A stretch of 64,000 bases of DNA, taken from positions 1 through 64,000 of IMG/VR virus record IMGVR_UViG_3300037485_000206; one strand, written 5' to 3'. Position 1 is the stretch's first letter; every line of letters begins with the position of its first letter. Source of the stretch: a virus. A model generated the notes under the pieces. It had not been told where the DNA came from and did no database searches. It saw only the letters and a list, made by a program, of their open reading frames with translations. Shown here one piece after another: positions 31,599 through 42,300 of the stretch. The position numbers and the translations under genes were made by a program.

Positions 31599-32909
31599 AT
31601 GAGCCTTCAACTAGCTGCTCAACACCTCGCTGATCAAGGCCGAGGCCCAGATACCACGCTTGTCCATATGGGTCCGGGCGAGGTTGACGCTTTGCAAGGA
31701 CTTGCACGCGCTGCGGGGGGTTCGCTCTCTACCAATCCCCAAACGGGACTCCCGGAAGCGGGGTTCCTGTCTTCAATCCTACCAGTACTTGCTGGTGCAG
31801 CGGGCTCCTTTGTAGGCATCCCTCCTTGGGTAACTATGGCACTTGTGGGTGGGGTTACGGGTGCAGCCACAGGTAACTTGAACAAAGGGTTGATGGCAGG
31901 ACTTGGCGCTTATGGAGGTTCAAGTCTTGCGGGCGGGCTTGGCGCAATGGGTGCGGGTGGGGCAGGAACAGCGAGCGCGGCGGGTAGTGCAGGAGCGGCG
32001 GGGGCAGCAGTTCCAGCGGCATCGACAGCGGCAGTGGCTCCAGTAGCCAGCACAGTGGCTCCAGTAGCCAGCACAGCCGGGGCAACAATGCCTGCAATCA
32101 CACCATCGTCATTTGCTCCGCTTTCGCAACAAGTATCTGCTATACCCGCTGGAGTGACTGAAGCATCTCAGGGTTTGGTAAGCGTACCTAAAGCTGTTGG
32201 GGCATCCGCAATTACACCTCAAGCTGCGGCCCCCGTCGCGACTCAAGTGGCAGCTACTACGCCCGCAATGATGGGGCCACCGACACCCTACAGTGCGATG
32301 AGTCCAGCGCAGCGTTTTGCAGAAGTACAGAACAACTTCACTGGAGAAAATCTCCTGAAGTATGCTTCAGATAACCCAAAGACAACTGCGGCGGCTTTTG
32401 CTCCATTGGCTATGAACCTGATGAAGCCGAAGAAGTACAAGGAAGAGCCAGAAGACGCAGATCGCGGCACGGAATACGACTACGATCCCGGCACGGTAAG
32501 CCCATTCCCTACGCCGGATGGAACCGAGCAACGGTACTTCAACCCACGCTATGTCCCACGTACAACCTCTCGGTTTGCTATGGGCGGTATTGCTGACGGG
32601 CTGTCTTCGGCGCAGTCGCACCTTGGCAGCTACTCTGCTGGTGGGCGCGGTCGGTTGTTGCGCGGTCCCGGTGATGGTGTATCTGACTCGATCCCTGCGA
32701 CTATTGGCGGCAAGCAGCCCGCTCGGTTGGCTGATGGCGAGTTCGTGATTCCAGCGCGTATCGTGTCGGAACTGGGTAATGGCTCTACCGAGGCTGGCTC
32801 CAAGCAACTCTACGCCATGATGGATCGCATCCAGCGTGCTCGGCGCAAAACCACGGGCAAGAAGAAAGTGGCCGTCAATACCAAAGCACATAAGCTGATG
32901 CCTGCGTAA
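31599..32909 (+). CDS. Internal virion protein with conserved phage C-terminal domain
   Basis: 436 residues. The start at 31599 (GAGG upstream) is preferred to a TTG at 31542. The N-terminal region has MGPGEVDALQGLARAAGG, a Gly/Ala membrane-active-looking stretch (ALVGGVTGAATGNLNKGLMAGLGAYGG), and a low-complexity Ala/Pro middle. The C-terminal 100 residues (GPGDGVSDSIPATIGGKQPARLADGEFVIPARIV) are a widely shared module of podovirus ejection proteins. Probably injected with DNA. Confidence 0.75.
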   Translation: MSLQLAAQHLADQGRGPDTTLVHMGPGEVDALQGLARAAGGSLSTNPQTGLPEAGFLSSILPVLAGAAGSFVGIPPWVTMALVGGVTGAATGNLNKGLMAGLGAYGGSSLAGGLGAMGAGGAGTASAAGSAGAAGAAVPAASTAAVAPVASTVAPVASTAGATMPAITPSSFAPLSQQVSAIPAGVTEASQGLVSVPKAVGASAITPQAAAPVATQVAATTPAMMGPPTPYSAMSPAQRFAEVQNNFTGENLLKYASDNPKTTAAAFAPLAMNLMKPKKYKEEPEDADRGTEYDYDPGTVSPFPTPDGTEQRYFNPRYVPRTTSRFAMGGIADGLSSAQSHLGSYSAGGRGRLLRGPGDGVSDSIPATIGGKQPARLADGEFVIPARIVSELGNGSTEAGSKQLYAMMDRIQRARRKTTGKKKVAVNTKAHKLMPA

Positions 32910-33331
32910 TGGATATCAGTCTTGTAGCTCCGGGGCAAGTCGTTGCTGTGGCAGCGCGTATCTTGCCCTATCTGCAAGTGTCGGCGGAATGGAGTGCAGG
33001 ACGCTCGTCGGTAGATGACATTGTTCGATTTGTTTTGACAGGACAGATGCATCTTTGGGCTGTCTACGACGATAATGGCGTGCATGGGCATCTCGTAACT
33101 GAGATCAAACAGTACCCACAGGCCAAGTTTCTGACCATCCAGTACTGCGCTATGGAGCCGGGGACGATGGAAGAGGTAGAAGACAAGATGCAGGAATACG
33201 CTGAACGCTTTGCGCGGGATGCGGGATGCACAGGCATCGAGTTCGTTGGCCGTCCCGGCTGGCGCAAAACAGCAAACAGGTACGGGTACGATCTGCATTC
33301 GGTTACGTACCAAAAGATCTTTAAGGACTAA
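32909..33331 (+). CDS. GNAT-like acyltransferase-fold virion protein
   Basis: 140 residues overlapping the previous stop by one base. The pattern HLWAVYDDNGVHGHLVTEI, then AKFLTIQYCAM and a helix, then CTGIEFVGRPGWRKTANRYGYD follows the GNAT fold, in which strands surround an acetyl-CoA binding loop; the classical pyrophosphate loop is not well conserved, so an active enzyme is uncertain. Similar small GNAT-like genes sit between internal virion genes in many marine podoviruses. Confidence 0.7.
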   Translation: MDISLVAPGQVVAVAARILPYLQVSAEWSAGRSSVDDIVRFVLTGQMHLWAVYDDNGVHGHLVTEIKQYPQAKFLTIQYCAMEPGTMEEVEDKMQEYAERFARDAGCTGIEFVGRPGWRKTANRYGYDLHSVTYQKIFKD

Positions 33332-33334
33332 ATC

Positions 33335-34201
33335 ATGAGCGGTGGCGGCAAACAACCATCTAGTACCACACAGACGCAAGATCTTCCTGCATGGGCTAGA
33401 CCGTATGCAAAAGATGTGCTTGCTAAGGGCGCTGCGCTTACTGATATTGAGCAGAACCCGTACCAACTCTACGAGGGCGAGCGCACTGCGGGCTTTAGTC
33501 CATTGCAGCAGCAGTCTTTCCAAAACGCTTCGACCCTTGGGTATGACCCAGTAGGGCAGCAGTACACGGGAGCAAATGTCGGGCAGTACATGAACCCGTA
33601 TTTGCAAGAGGCGTTGGCTCCTCAACTGCGTGAAGCTGCTAGTGCAGGTATGCAAGCGCAGAATATGAACGCTGCCAAGGCTGTCGGCCAAGGCGCATTC
33701 GGCGGTACTCGCGGAGCGCTGCAGCAGTCACTGACTGAAAAGAACGTGCTGCAGAATATGGCAGACATCAACGCTAAAGGATATGGCGACGCCTTCAATC
33801 AGGCAGCGGGGATGTTCAATCAGGACCAAGCACGCCGTATTCAGGAAGCGCAGTACGGTGCTCAGTACGGCATGGATGTCAACAAGCTGCAGAACACGTA
33901 TGGGCAGCAACAGCAAGCGCTGGCCCAAAAACAGAAAGATATCGACTACCAGACCTTTGTAGATCAGAAAAACTACGCTCAGAATCAACTGGGCTTCATG
34001 TCCGATCTGGTTCGCGGCACCCCGACAGGAAGCTCCTCTACGACTAAAGCATATGGTGGCTCCGGCGACCCCCTGACTACTGTGGCTGGACTAGGCGCTA
34101 TTGGTAAGGGCGCAGGGATGTTCAAGAAGGGTGGCTCGGTTAAGAGCAAAAAGGCCAGCGGACTTGGCGTGTTGGCAATGCACAAGATTGCAAAGGGCTG
34201 A
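33335..34201 (+). CDS. Internal virion protein, 288 residues
   Basis: A Gln/Ala-rich helical protein (MFNQDQARRIQEAQYGAQYG, QQQQALAQKQKDIDYQTFVDQ) with a N-terminal sequence SGGGKQPSSTTQTQDLPAWARPYAK and a C-terminal basic Lys/Gly tail. This arrangement of helical Gln-rich proteins between GNAT-like and lysozyme genes is normal for ejection proteins. No enzymatic motif. Confidence 0.65.
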   Translation: MSGGGKQPSSTTQTQDLPAWARPYAKDVLAKGAALTDIEQNPYQLYEGERTAGFSPLQQQSFQNASTLGYDPVGQQYTGANVGQYMNPYLQEALAPQLREAASAGMQAQNMNAAKAVGQGAFGGTRGALQQSLTEKNVLQNMADINAKGYGDAFNQAAGMFNQDQARRIQEAQYGAQYGMDVNKLQNTYGQQQQALAQKQKDIDYQTFVDQKNYAQNQLGFMSDLVRGTPTGSSSTTKAYGGSGDPLTTVAGLGAIGKGAGMFKKGGSVKSKKASGLGVLAMHKIAKG

Positions 34202-34203
34202 TC

Positions 34204-36294
34204 ATGAGCATCGCTTCTCTCGCTAGTCCCACCGCCGACCCGCAGCAACTTGCCAGTATGCTGACGCGGCTTAGCCCGCAGCAGCTACAAGCATACGCAC
34301 AAGCGCACCAAAACGACATGCTGGTTGTGTCGATGGTGATGGCCGAACAGTCGCGCCGCCAAAAGCAAAACACGGCCATGCAAGGCGCTCAGCCGCAGCA
34401 ACCCTCTGTGCGAGACCAAGTTATATCGCAGGGATTGCCAGAAGAATCAGGCATTGCTCAGCTTCCAGCACCCAATATGCAGAACATGGCAGGCGGTGGG
34501 ATCGTTGCGTTTGCGGGAGGTAAGGAAGTTAAAGGGGACCGAAAAGCCGCATTTATGGAAGAGTACGGAACCGCTGCGCAATACGCAGGTGAGCGCTTGG
34601 GGGTTGATCCTCAGATCCTGTTGGCGCAATGGGGGCTTGAATCTGACTATGGCCGTAAGACCGTGGGCAAGTTCAACCTTGGCAACATCAAAGATGTGAC
34701 CGGCAAAGGCCCACGCGCACTTGATAAAGCTGAGGGGTCTAGGGATGCATATAAGTCTTACGACAGTCCCGAAGACTTCGCCGCCGACTACGCAGGGCTT
34801 ATCTCTCGACGGTTCCCAGAAGCAATGGGCGCGGGCAGTGACGTAGCCAGATTTAGCGCGGGACTTAAGACGGGTCAACAAGGCGGATACGCAACAGATC
34901 CAAACTATGCGGCCAAGTTGGCTGCTACCAGTGCAGGTCTTGGCGGTACACCACAAGCGCAAGCAGAGCCGAAAGCGTACTCGTATAGCGAGAATGTAGG
35001 CACTATCCCCGGCGCTACCCCTGATCCAAGACAGTCTTTTATGGGACCAGCAGCACCGCCCCCACGAGATCGTGACTTTGGCGGCTTGGGCAGAGCACTT
35101 GGTGCGGCAGAAGGCTTCGGATCTCTCGCATCGGTTGTTCCTGCTATACCTATTGGGCTGCTTAAAACGGCGCTTAGGGAGGACGATAAGTCCTTTGAGC
35201 AGAATTTTGGCGAGAGTATTTGGACTCCACGCACTGATACGGGACAGGGGGTTGTTCGCGGAGTTGGGGAAGTCATGGAGGCGCTTAAAATACCCGCAAT
35301 GCCGTTTATGACGGGGGCAGCAGCGTCAACTCGTGGAGTTACTGCCGCACAAAGAGCCGCGAAAGAAGCGGAAGCAGCGGCGGCGCTTGCAGGTAAGAAG
35401 GTTGCCACTCCTCGGTTGGCCTCTATCCCTGAAGATACGAGCGTGATGGGAAGGATGCGTAGTGGGTTGGGAGATATTGCACGAAGAGATGTCGATCAAG
35501 CCAATGCGGCGCGTTTAGGTGTAGAAGCTAAGATCGCCCCGCTCAAAGTTCAAAACGAGATGTTAAAGGTTGGTGATCAGACGGCCAACACACTTTACGG
35601 GCAAGGAGTCGCAAACAGAGCCGCTAGAGCAGGGCTCACAGGCTTGGGCGCTACTGCTGCGGCCAACGCTGCTCCTGAAGATATGCCGTCTGGGCTGGCC
35701 GCTGCCGCACAAGCGGAGCAGCCTGCTGCCGCTATCAATCCTGCGGATCTTAGCAAGGACGACAAGAAGGACTTGGTCGATACCGCCAAGGCTACGGTTC
35801 CTGCTGCTGATCGTAAGAAGACCGGCTTCGATAACGATGACTGGATGATGCTCGGCTTGCAGCTACTCGCAGGCAATAAGGCAGGCGTTACTCCGTTTGA
35901 AGCGCTGGGTAAGGCAGGTATCGCCACGCTTGGCAGCAAGAAAGAGCGTGAGAAGGCTGAGCGCGAGCAGGAAAGCCAGAAGTTCATTGATGAATTGCGG
36001 CAGTCACAGGCAGGTCTGGCTGGTGCGCAAGCAGAGTACTACGGCGAAGGCAAGAAGATGAATGATGCCAACACTGCCGTAGAGAAAGCCTTCAAGAATT
36101 GGATTGACGCGCAAAAGCTTAATCCGTTGACTAAGCTGGAACTGACTCCAGAAAGGGAGCGGGCAGAGTACAACCGAATCTTGCGTGATACCTATGAAAG
36201 GTTTAACATCCCGTTGCCTGCAGGCGTTCTACCTGCTGGCCCTCAAAGCGGCGCTTCCTTAAAGTATGACGCTGCAACGGGGACAATTAAATAA
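34204..36294 (+). CDS. Internal virion protein with peptidoglycan hydrolase domain
   Basis: 696 residues. Residues about 112-235 form a glucosaminidase or FlgJ-like lysozyme domain (YAGERLGVDPQILLAQWGLESDYGR, with Glu146 as the probable catalytic residue; GKFNLGNIK; KSYDSPEDFAADY; GGYATDPNYAAKL). The rest is Ala-rich helical. It would open the cell wall locally during DNA ejection, in addition to the lysis endolysin. It precedes the giant protein, a common pairing. Confidence 0.8.
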   Translation: MSIASLASPTADPQQLASMLTRLSPQQLQAYAQAHQNDMLVVSMVMAEQSRRQKQNTAMQGAQPQQPSVRDQVISQGLPEESGIAQLPAPNMQNMAGGGIVAFAGGKEVKGDRKAAFMEEYGTAAQYAGERLGVDPQILLAQWGLESDYGRKTVGKFNLGNIKDVTGKGPRALDKAEGSRDAYKSYDSPEDFAADYAGLISRRFPEAMGAGSDVARFSAGLKTGQQGGYATDPNYAAKLAATSAGLGGTPQAQAEPKAYSYSENVGTIPGATPDPRQSFMGPAAPPPRDRDFGGLGRALGAAEGFGSLASVVPAIPIGLLKTALREDDKSFEQNFGESIWTPRTDTGQGVVRGVGEVMEALKIPAMPFMTGAAASTRGVTAAQRAAKEAEAAAALAGKKVATPRLASIPEDTSVMGRMRSGLGDIARRDVDQANAARLGVEAKIAPLKVQNEMLKVGDQTANTLYGQGVANRAARAGLTGLGATAAANAAPEDMPSGLAAAAQAEQPAAAINPADLSKDDKKDLVDTAKATVPAADRKKTGFDNDDWMMLGLQLLAGNKAGVTPFEALGKAGIATLGSKKEREKAEREQESQKFIDELRQSQAGLAGAQAEYYGEGKKMNDANTAVEKAFKNWIDAQKLNPLTKLELTPERERAEYNRILRDTYERFNIPLPAGVLPAGPQSGASLKYDAATGTIK

Positions 36295-36304
36295 CAGGTG
36301 ACCT

Positions 36305-39300
36305 ATGCCATATACCGTTGAGCTTCCTGATGGACGATCTGTAGAGTTTCCAGACGACGTACCAAAAGAGAAGGCAGCGGAGATAATCCGATCCCAGCTA
36401 GGGATCGGAGAAGGCAAAAAAGGGCTCGGAGCCGCTGTTGCCAAAGGCACAGAGTCGATGGTCAGCCAGATGCGGTCTGGCCTCGGAGGCATCTTTAGCT
36501 CCCCGGAAGAAGCCGCTACTGCGGGTCTTGAGCGCGGTAAGGGCATCAACACCGAGTACGCTGACCAGATCGGTTTCGATAAGGTCAAGGAAGCCTACGG
36601 CAGGGGGCTGCTCCCCGCTGCCGGGGAAGTGATTCGTCAGGTTCCTCTGGCTCTTGCGGAGCAACTGCCCAACCTTGCCACGATGGCTGGTGGAGCAAAA
36701 GCAGGCGCTATGGCACTTGCCCGCGCCACGCCGTATGGCCGCATTATTGGCGGTATTGCTGGCGCACTCGCCCCCTCGGCGGTGCAGCAGTTTGGTGGCA
36801 ACATCGAGCGGCAAGCCGCTGAACAACAGGAAGCAGAGCAGCCCGTTGCTATTGATCGTGGCGCAGCCCTTGCCGCGACTGCCGTCCAAGCACCGCTTGA
36901 CGTACTCGGCAACTACATCCCGCTGGGCGGGCGTCTGGTTGGCAAACTGGTTGGCATCCCTGAGAAGGCGCTGCTTGCCGACACCACTGGCAAAGTCGCC
37001 AAACTGGCCGAGGAGAAACTGCTCGCCACGCTGGCAAAAGGTACTGGCGTAGGCATCTTGGCCGAAGTCCCAACGGAAGTTACCCAGCAGATGCTGGAGC
37101 GGGCACAGGCAGGCTTGTCGCTTACCGACGCAGATGCGCTCAAAGAATACGGCGAGACCATCTACCAGACAGCGCTGCTTGGCCCTCTGGGTGCAGTTGG
37201 GCGTGTGTCCGAGAGAGCAGGCGCTCGTTCCCAGATCGATCAGCAAAAGCAAGAAGAGCAGCGGCAAGCACAGATCCTGCAAGCAAATCTAGAGCAGCAA
37301 CAGCAAGCAGCAACTGCGGCGGCGCAGAAGCAAGCCGAGATTGAAGAGGCGCAGTATCGCCAGTCCCCTCAGTTCGTTGCTGACGCAGAGCAAGCCTACG
37401 CTACGCTGCAACAGGAAGTGGCAACCCTAAACGCTGCGCTGAGAACCAAGGTTGGGCCTGACGATCTGGCAGGAGTGGCCGCTAGAAAAGAAGCACGGGA
37501 CAGGTTGCGGGAGATCAATAAGGATCCCAAGACCGCGAAGATCGTCCAAGACTATCGCGATGCACAGAAGATGAAGCCTCCTGCGGCAGGGGCTCCCCCC
37601 GCAGCCACTCCTCCCGCTGCGGCTGGAACTCCCGCCGCTGCTGGCCCAGTACTCGCACTACCTGCGCCTACTCCTGAAGAACCTGCTCCTGAACCCAAGC
37701 CTGAACCGCTAGAGGGTTTGATGCAGCAGTACGACGAATTGGAGCAGCAGTCCAACTCGCTTGCCGACAGGCTGCAACAGGCTGGCGCAGCCAAGGACAC
37801 CGAAGCACACTCGACGCTGCTGGAGCAGTACAAGGGCATCGAGGACCGACGCAAAGCAATCGGTGCAAAGATCGAACAGCAGGGCGGCGTAGCGGGGTAC
37901 GCCCTCGATAAGCCACCAGAAGAGTTCAAGGGTCTGCCTGTGCATCAGGAAGAACTTGCCGAGATTGAAAAGAAGATCAAAGCCGCTACCAAAGCGGCAG
38001 AGAACGCAGGCACAAATGGTGAGTTTGCTTTGCAGAACAAAGCGCTTGCCAAGCTGGATGCACTGAATACGCAGAAGCAAGCGCTTCAGCAAGACATCGA
38101 GAAGCGGCGTGACGCCATCAAGAAGCAGCAGGCCGTTGCGTCCACGGGTACTGGCGAGACCATGCCCCTGTTCACGAAGGGCGAAGCCCCGCCATCCCCG
38201 GCTGGGGTAGATACGCCTAACGTCACTGAGCGAGCACGCGGTCTTGCCAACAAGCCTTCGGAAGCCAAGCCAGTGCCCAGACGCGCACGCGCTGCGAAGG
38301 AAGAGACTGGCCCTACCACGCCCAATATGTTCGACCAGTTGGCGGAACAGGACCGTGCAGAAGAAGAGCGAAACCTTCGCGAGCGCGGGCAGACGCGCCC
38401 ACTGTTCACAGAAGAACAGGCTCCGCTTCCGAAAGCCGAAACCGAAGACAAAGCGCCGCAGCGGTACAACACCGTCAAAGAGTCTGGAGAACTGATCGAA
38501 GGTCGTTCACCAAGACGGGACCGAGAAGGCATTCTGGACAATGCCCCTGAAGAAACTCGTAGCGAAGCAGGGCGGATGCATGACATCTTCAGCCCCTTCA
38601 ACATATACAGCACCGATCTTCGTAACGGTGAGCTTCTTGGTGATTTTGCCCGTAATGTAGGCCGCGCCAAAGATCGAGAAGCGCGTACCCAGAGCTTGGA
38701 CGCCAAGGCTGCGGATCAAAGGCGTTTCATGGAGGCGATGGAGCAGCGCCTCAACCTTCCGGGGCGCAAGCGTGTTCGCGCAGTCTTCCCTATTCAGGAT
38801 TTCCAGCCCTCTAAATTCCAGCCGTTTGACCCCTACGTCAAGACGATGGATGACATTCAGGCGCTTAGAGACAGGATCGAACAAAAGGGTAAAGCCAACA
38901 AGTCGATTCTCCAGCAGGCAGTAGACGCATATGCTGCTCGTGAAAAATACAACGAGCTTTTGGATAAGGGCGTAATGCCCTTGCTGACACCCGCAAGTAT
39001 GCCGCTCAAGTTCGAGAGTTGGCTTAAAGGGATTCAGAAGCTAAACAACAAGATCAGCTATAGCAAGAGCGTAGTGCCGGGGGAGTTCACCGAGGTCAAG
39101 CCAATGCCACCCCTCGGCATGAAAGACAAGGTTGATGCACTTGCGGCAAAGGCCAAGGGCGAAAAAGAACTTACTCGCCCACTGACCAAAAACGAAATTA
39201 AGCAGATCAGGGATAAGCGCGATTCTGCGGACAGGGTGTACAACAAGCTTGTCACCGAAAAGATCACGCCCGCCACCAATCAGATCTTTGCTCTGTATGA

Positions 39301-42300
39301 GAGCCTGTACGAGGTCAGCGACGTAGAGGCATACGACAAGACTACTGCTCGCAAAACCGCTGATGTCGAGACACTAGGGCGCACCCGCAACAAGGTGTCT
39401 AAAGAGGCTGATGTAGCCGCTCGCTTCCGTGAGGGAGATGTAAGGAAGGAAGTCGCCAATTCCCAAACCATGCAGGATTTTGCCGACAAGGCAGGCCGCG
39501 AGTCAGAGGTGTATCTCGCCGCAAGCGCACAGTTTGCCAAGCGGCTAGGCGCTACTATCAACGAGTACGGCGAACTCGAAGTAGGAGCCAACAAGCGCAA
39601 CGGGGATAAGGTAGAAGCGGCAAACATAGAGCTTGATGAGATCGCTATGCGCGAAGGGCGTAAGACCCCGGCATACAAAGCGGAACTGAAGAAGTCTGTC
39701 GAGCGCCTACAGGACGCGATCTCTTACAGCAATCAGACGCAACAGACCAAGCGCACGGAGCAAGTGGTTCGCAAGACTACCGTCGAGCCGACGACCATGC
39801 GTACAGGCTCCGAGGACAGCAAGGAAGGCGCTACCACCACCACGGTCAAGCGCGGCGCTACGTCAGCGGAGATCAGTCCTAAGCGCAAGCCTGCTCCTGC
39901 GGCAGCAGAAACGCCAGCCGCTGAACCCGCCGAGCAAGCCGAAGTGCCACGGTCAGCAACGGACAAGCGTGCGCCACCTACGGAAGAAGACGGCCCGCGT
40001 AAGCCGAAGGTCAGCCAGACGCCTGCGTCTCAAGAAAAGAAGCGGGACGAAACACCAGAGGAAGCCAAGGCCAGACTCGAAGCTGTAGCCGACAAGGCTA
40101 GAACGCTGCTGATAAAGGAGAGTGACCGCCTCGATGCATTTAGGAACGAGCTTACTGACTTAGAGGATGAGTTAGATGCGAGTCAGGTCAGACTTGCTGA
40201 AGAAGAGGCGCAGGGCCGAGGAACTCCCACACGAGAGCTTGTGCGGGAGTACCAGAGCAGGATTGCGAACCAAAAGAATTCAATCAAGGCGCAGAACCTC
40301 GCGACCACCAGAGCGCATCTGGAGTACTCCGCAGCGGTTCGGGAAGCGCAAGCAGTCAAGGTTCCGCCAAAGGCAGCAGGGGAAAAGTTCCTGCGTGGCG
40401 TGGAGTCCAACAGCCCGGATCTGACGCCAGAGCAAGTTACTGCGCTGGAGAACAACAAGCTCACCGATGCCCTGAAAAGCATTGCCGCCGACTCTCGCAC
40501 CAGCAAGCTGAACAAAGCCGTGGCGCTGCGGTTGGCTGAACTGCTCGACAACACCAACATCAAGATCGCCGCCAACGTCGCAGACCAGTCCGGGGCAAGC
40601 GCACTCGGCAAGGTCAACGTCAGCGGAACCCAGATCACGCTCAACCGCAAGGGCGGGCTGTCTCAAGAAACGCTGCTCCACGAAGGTACACACGCAGCGA
40701 TTGAGCGTGTGCTGTCCATGCCAGACAGCCAGCTTACGGACATCCAGCGTGTCGCCAAGCGGGAACTGATGGCACTCCACGCAGCCATCAAGAACGATCC
40801 GCGCATCACCAGCACGTTTGCCAAGGGCAGTCTGTCGGAGTTCACTGCCGAGGTGATGTCGAACCGCACGCTGCAACTGCAACTGAGCGACAAGAAGTGG
40901 AAGCTGTCCGACGCTTGGAAGGGCTTCAAGAGCATCGTGCTTCGTATGCTCGGCATCGAGCGCCCTGAGACCATGCTTGGCGCAGCGATTCAGTCAATCG
41001 ATGCGTTGTTCACGCCGACGAGTATGCAGCAGAAGGGGCAGGCCAAGGGCACGAAGCTGTCCGCCAAGGACATCGCTGCGCTCCATACGGGTAGCAACTC
41101 GATGAAACAGTTTGCCGAGCAGTTCGGTACAGACTTCATCAAGCAAGCAGATCGTTCGCCGGAAGATGCCGAACGAATCGGGCAAGATTATCTAGATCAG
41201 ATGAGTTATAAGCCGGGAGATTTTGTTGCTCCTGCTGAAGAGACCAAGCTCTCATATAAAGCCATCATGCCAGATGGGACGCCATATGACCCAGATAATG
41301 CGCTGCACTACATATCTGCCAGTGTGGAGACGTTTGCTATATTGCAAGCAGGCGGGAATGAAAATGTGCGTCGTCGAGAAGCAAGACAGATAACGAGAAA
41401 ACGGGTAGATGCACTACGTCAGCTAGTCGACGATTTTTCGTTTAGTAGCCCATATACAAAAATTGAACAAGCGCTTGTTGCTAAAGCAGCATCAAAGTAC
41501 GCCATCATTGCAGACAAGAATGGGCGACTCAAAATAGCAGAAATTGCTACTAACAATAGACACCCTGTTGCCGTTGTTGGAAACAATGCGGTTGCTGCCA
41601 TTATTCAAGAACTACGTGCTGGCAAGAGCCTTAAGGCGGCATTCCTTGACGGGCTGCAAAGTGAAGCCGACAAAAATGTTAAGCGTAATGGCAGCAAGAA
41701 TGGGTGGCAAAAGTTTGAGCAGTCTGACGATCTCGACGATGCTGTTAAGCTAAACGCGGCTTGTGCAGGCACTTCTTGGTGTACGGCCAGTGGCGTAGAA
41801 ACGGCATCGGATCAGTTAACTGATGGTGACTTTTACGTCAACTTCAAAGATGGGGTTCCTACAGTAGCTGTCCGTATGGACGGGAAAGACAAGATCGGGG
41901 AGGTTCGAGGACACACGCAAAATCAAGGGCTTACCGATGAGCAACAACAAATAGCCAAAGACTTTATTAGCGCCAACAAGTTTGAAGGCTCTAGAGAGTA
42001 TCTAAAGGAGATGGTTAAAAAAGAAACGCTTATCAGAGTCTTCCAGACTGGCTATATGACACCCAAAGACATATATGCTGTTGGAGCAGAGTACTCTTCG
42101 ACAAGTGATGCAATAGAACCTAGCTGGGGGTGGTATAGATTTTCCAACCTAGATGGCTACAATCAAATTCGGCCTAATCCCAGTGCTAAGGTGCTTAAGC
42201 GATTTACAGATATTTTAGAAATGTCTGTAGAACTGGCTATTGAAGACGGTCACTATGTTATTGGATACATAGCAGGAACTTATGGTAACGATATAACTGC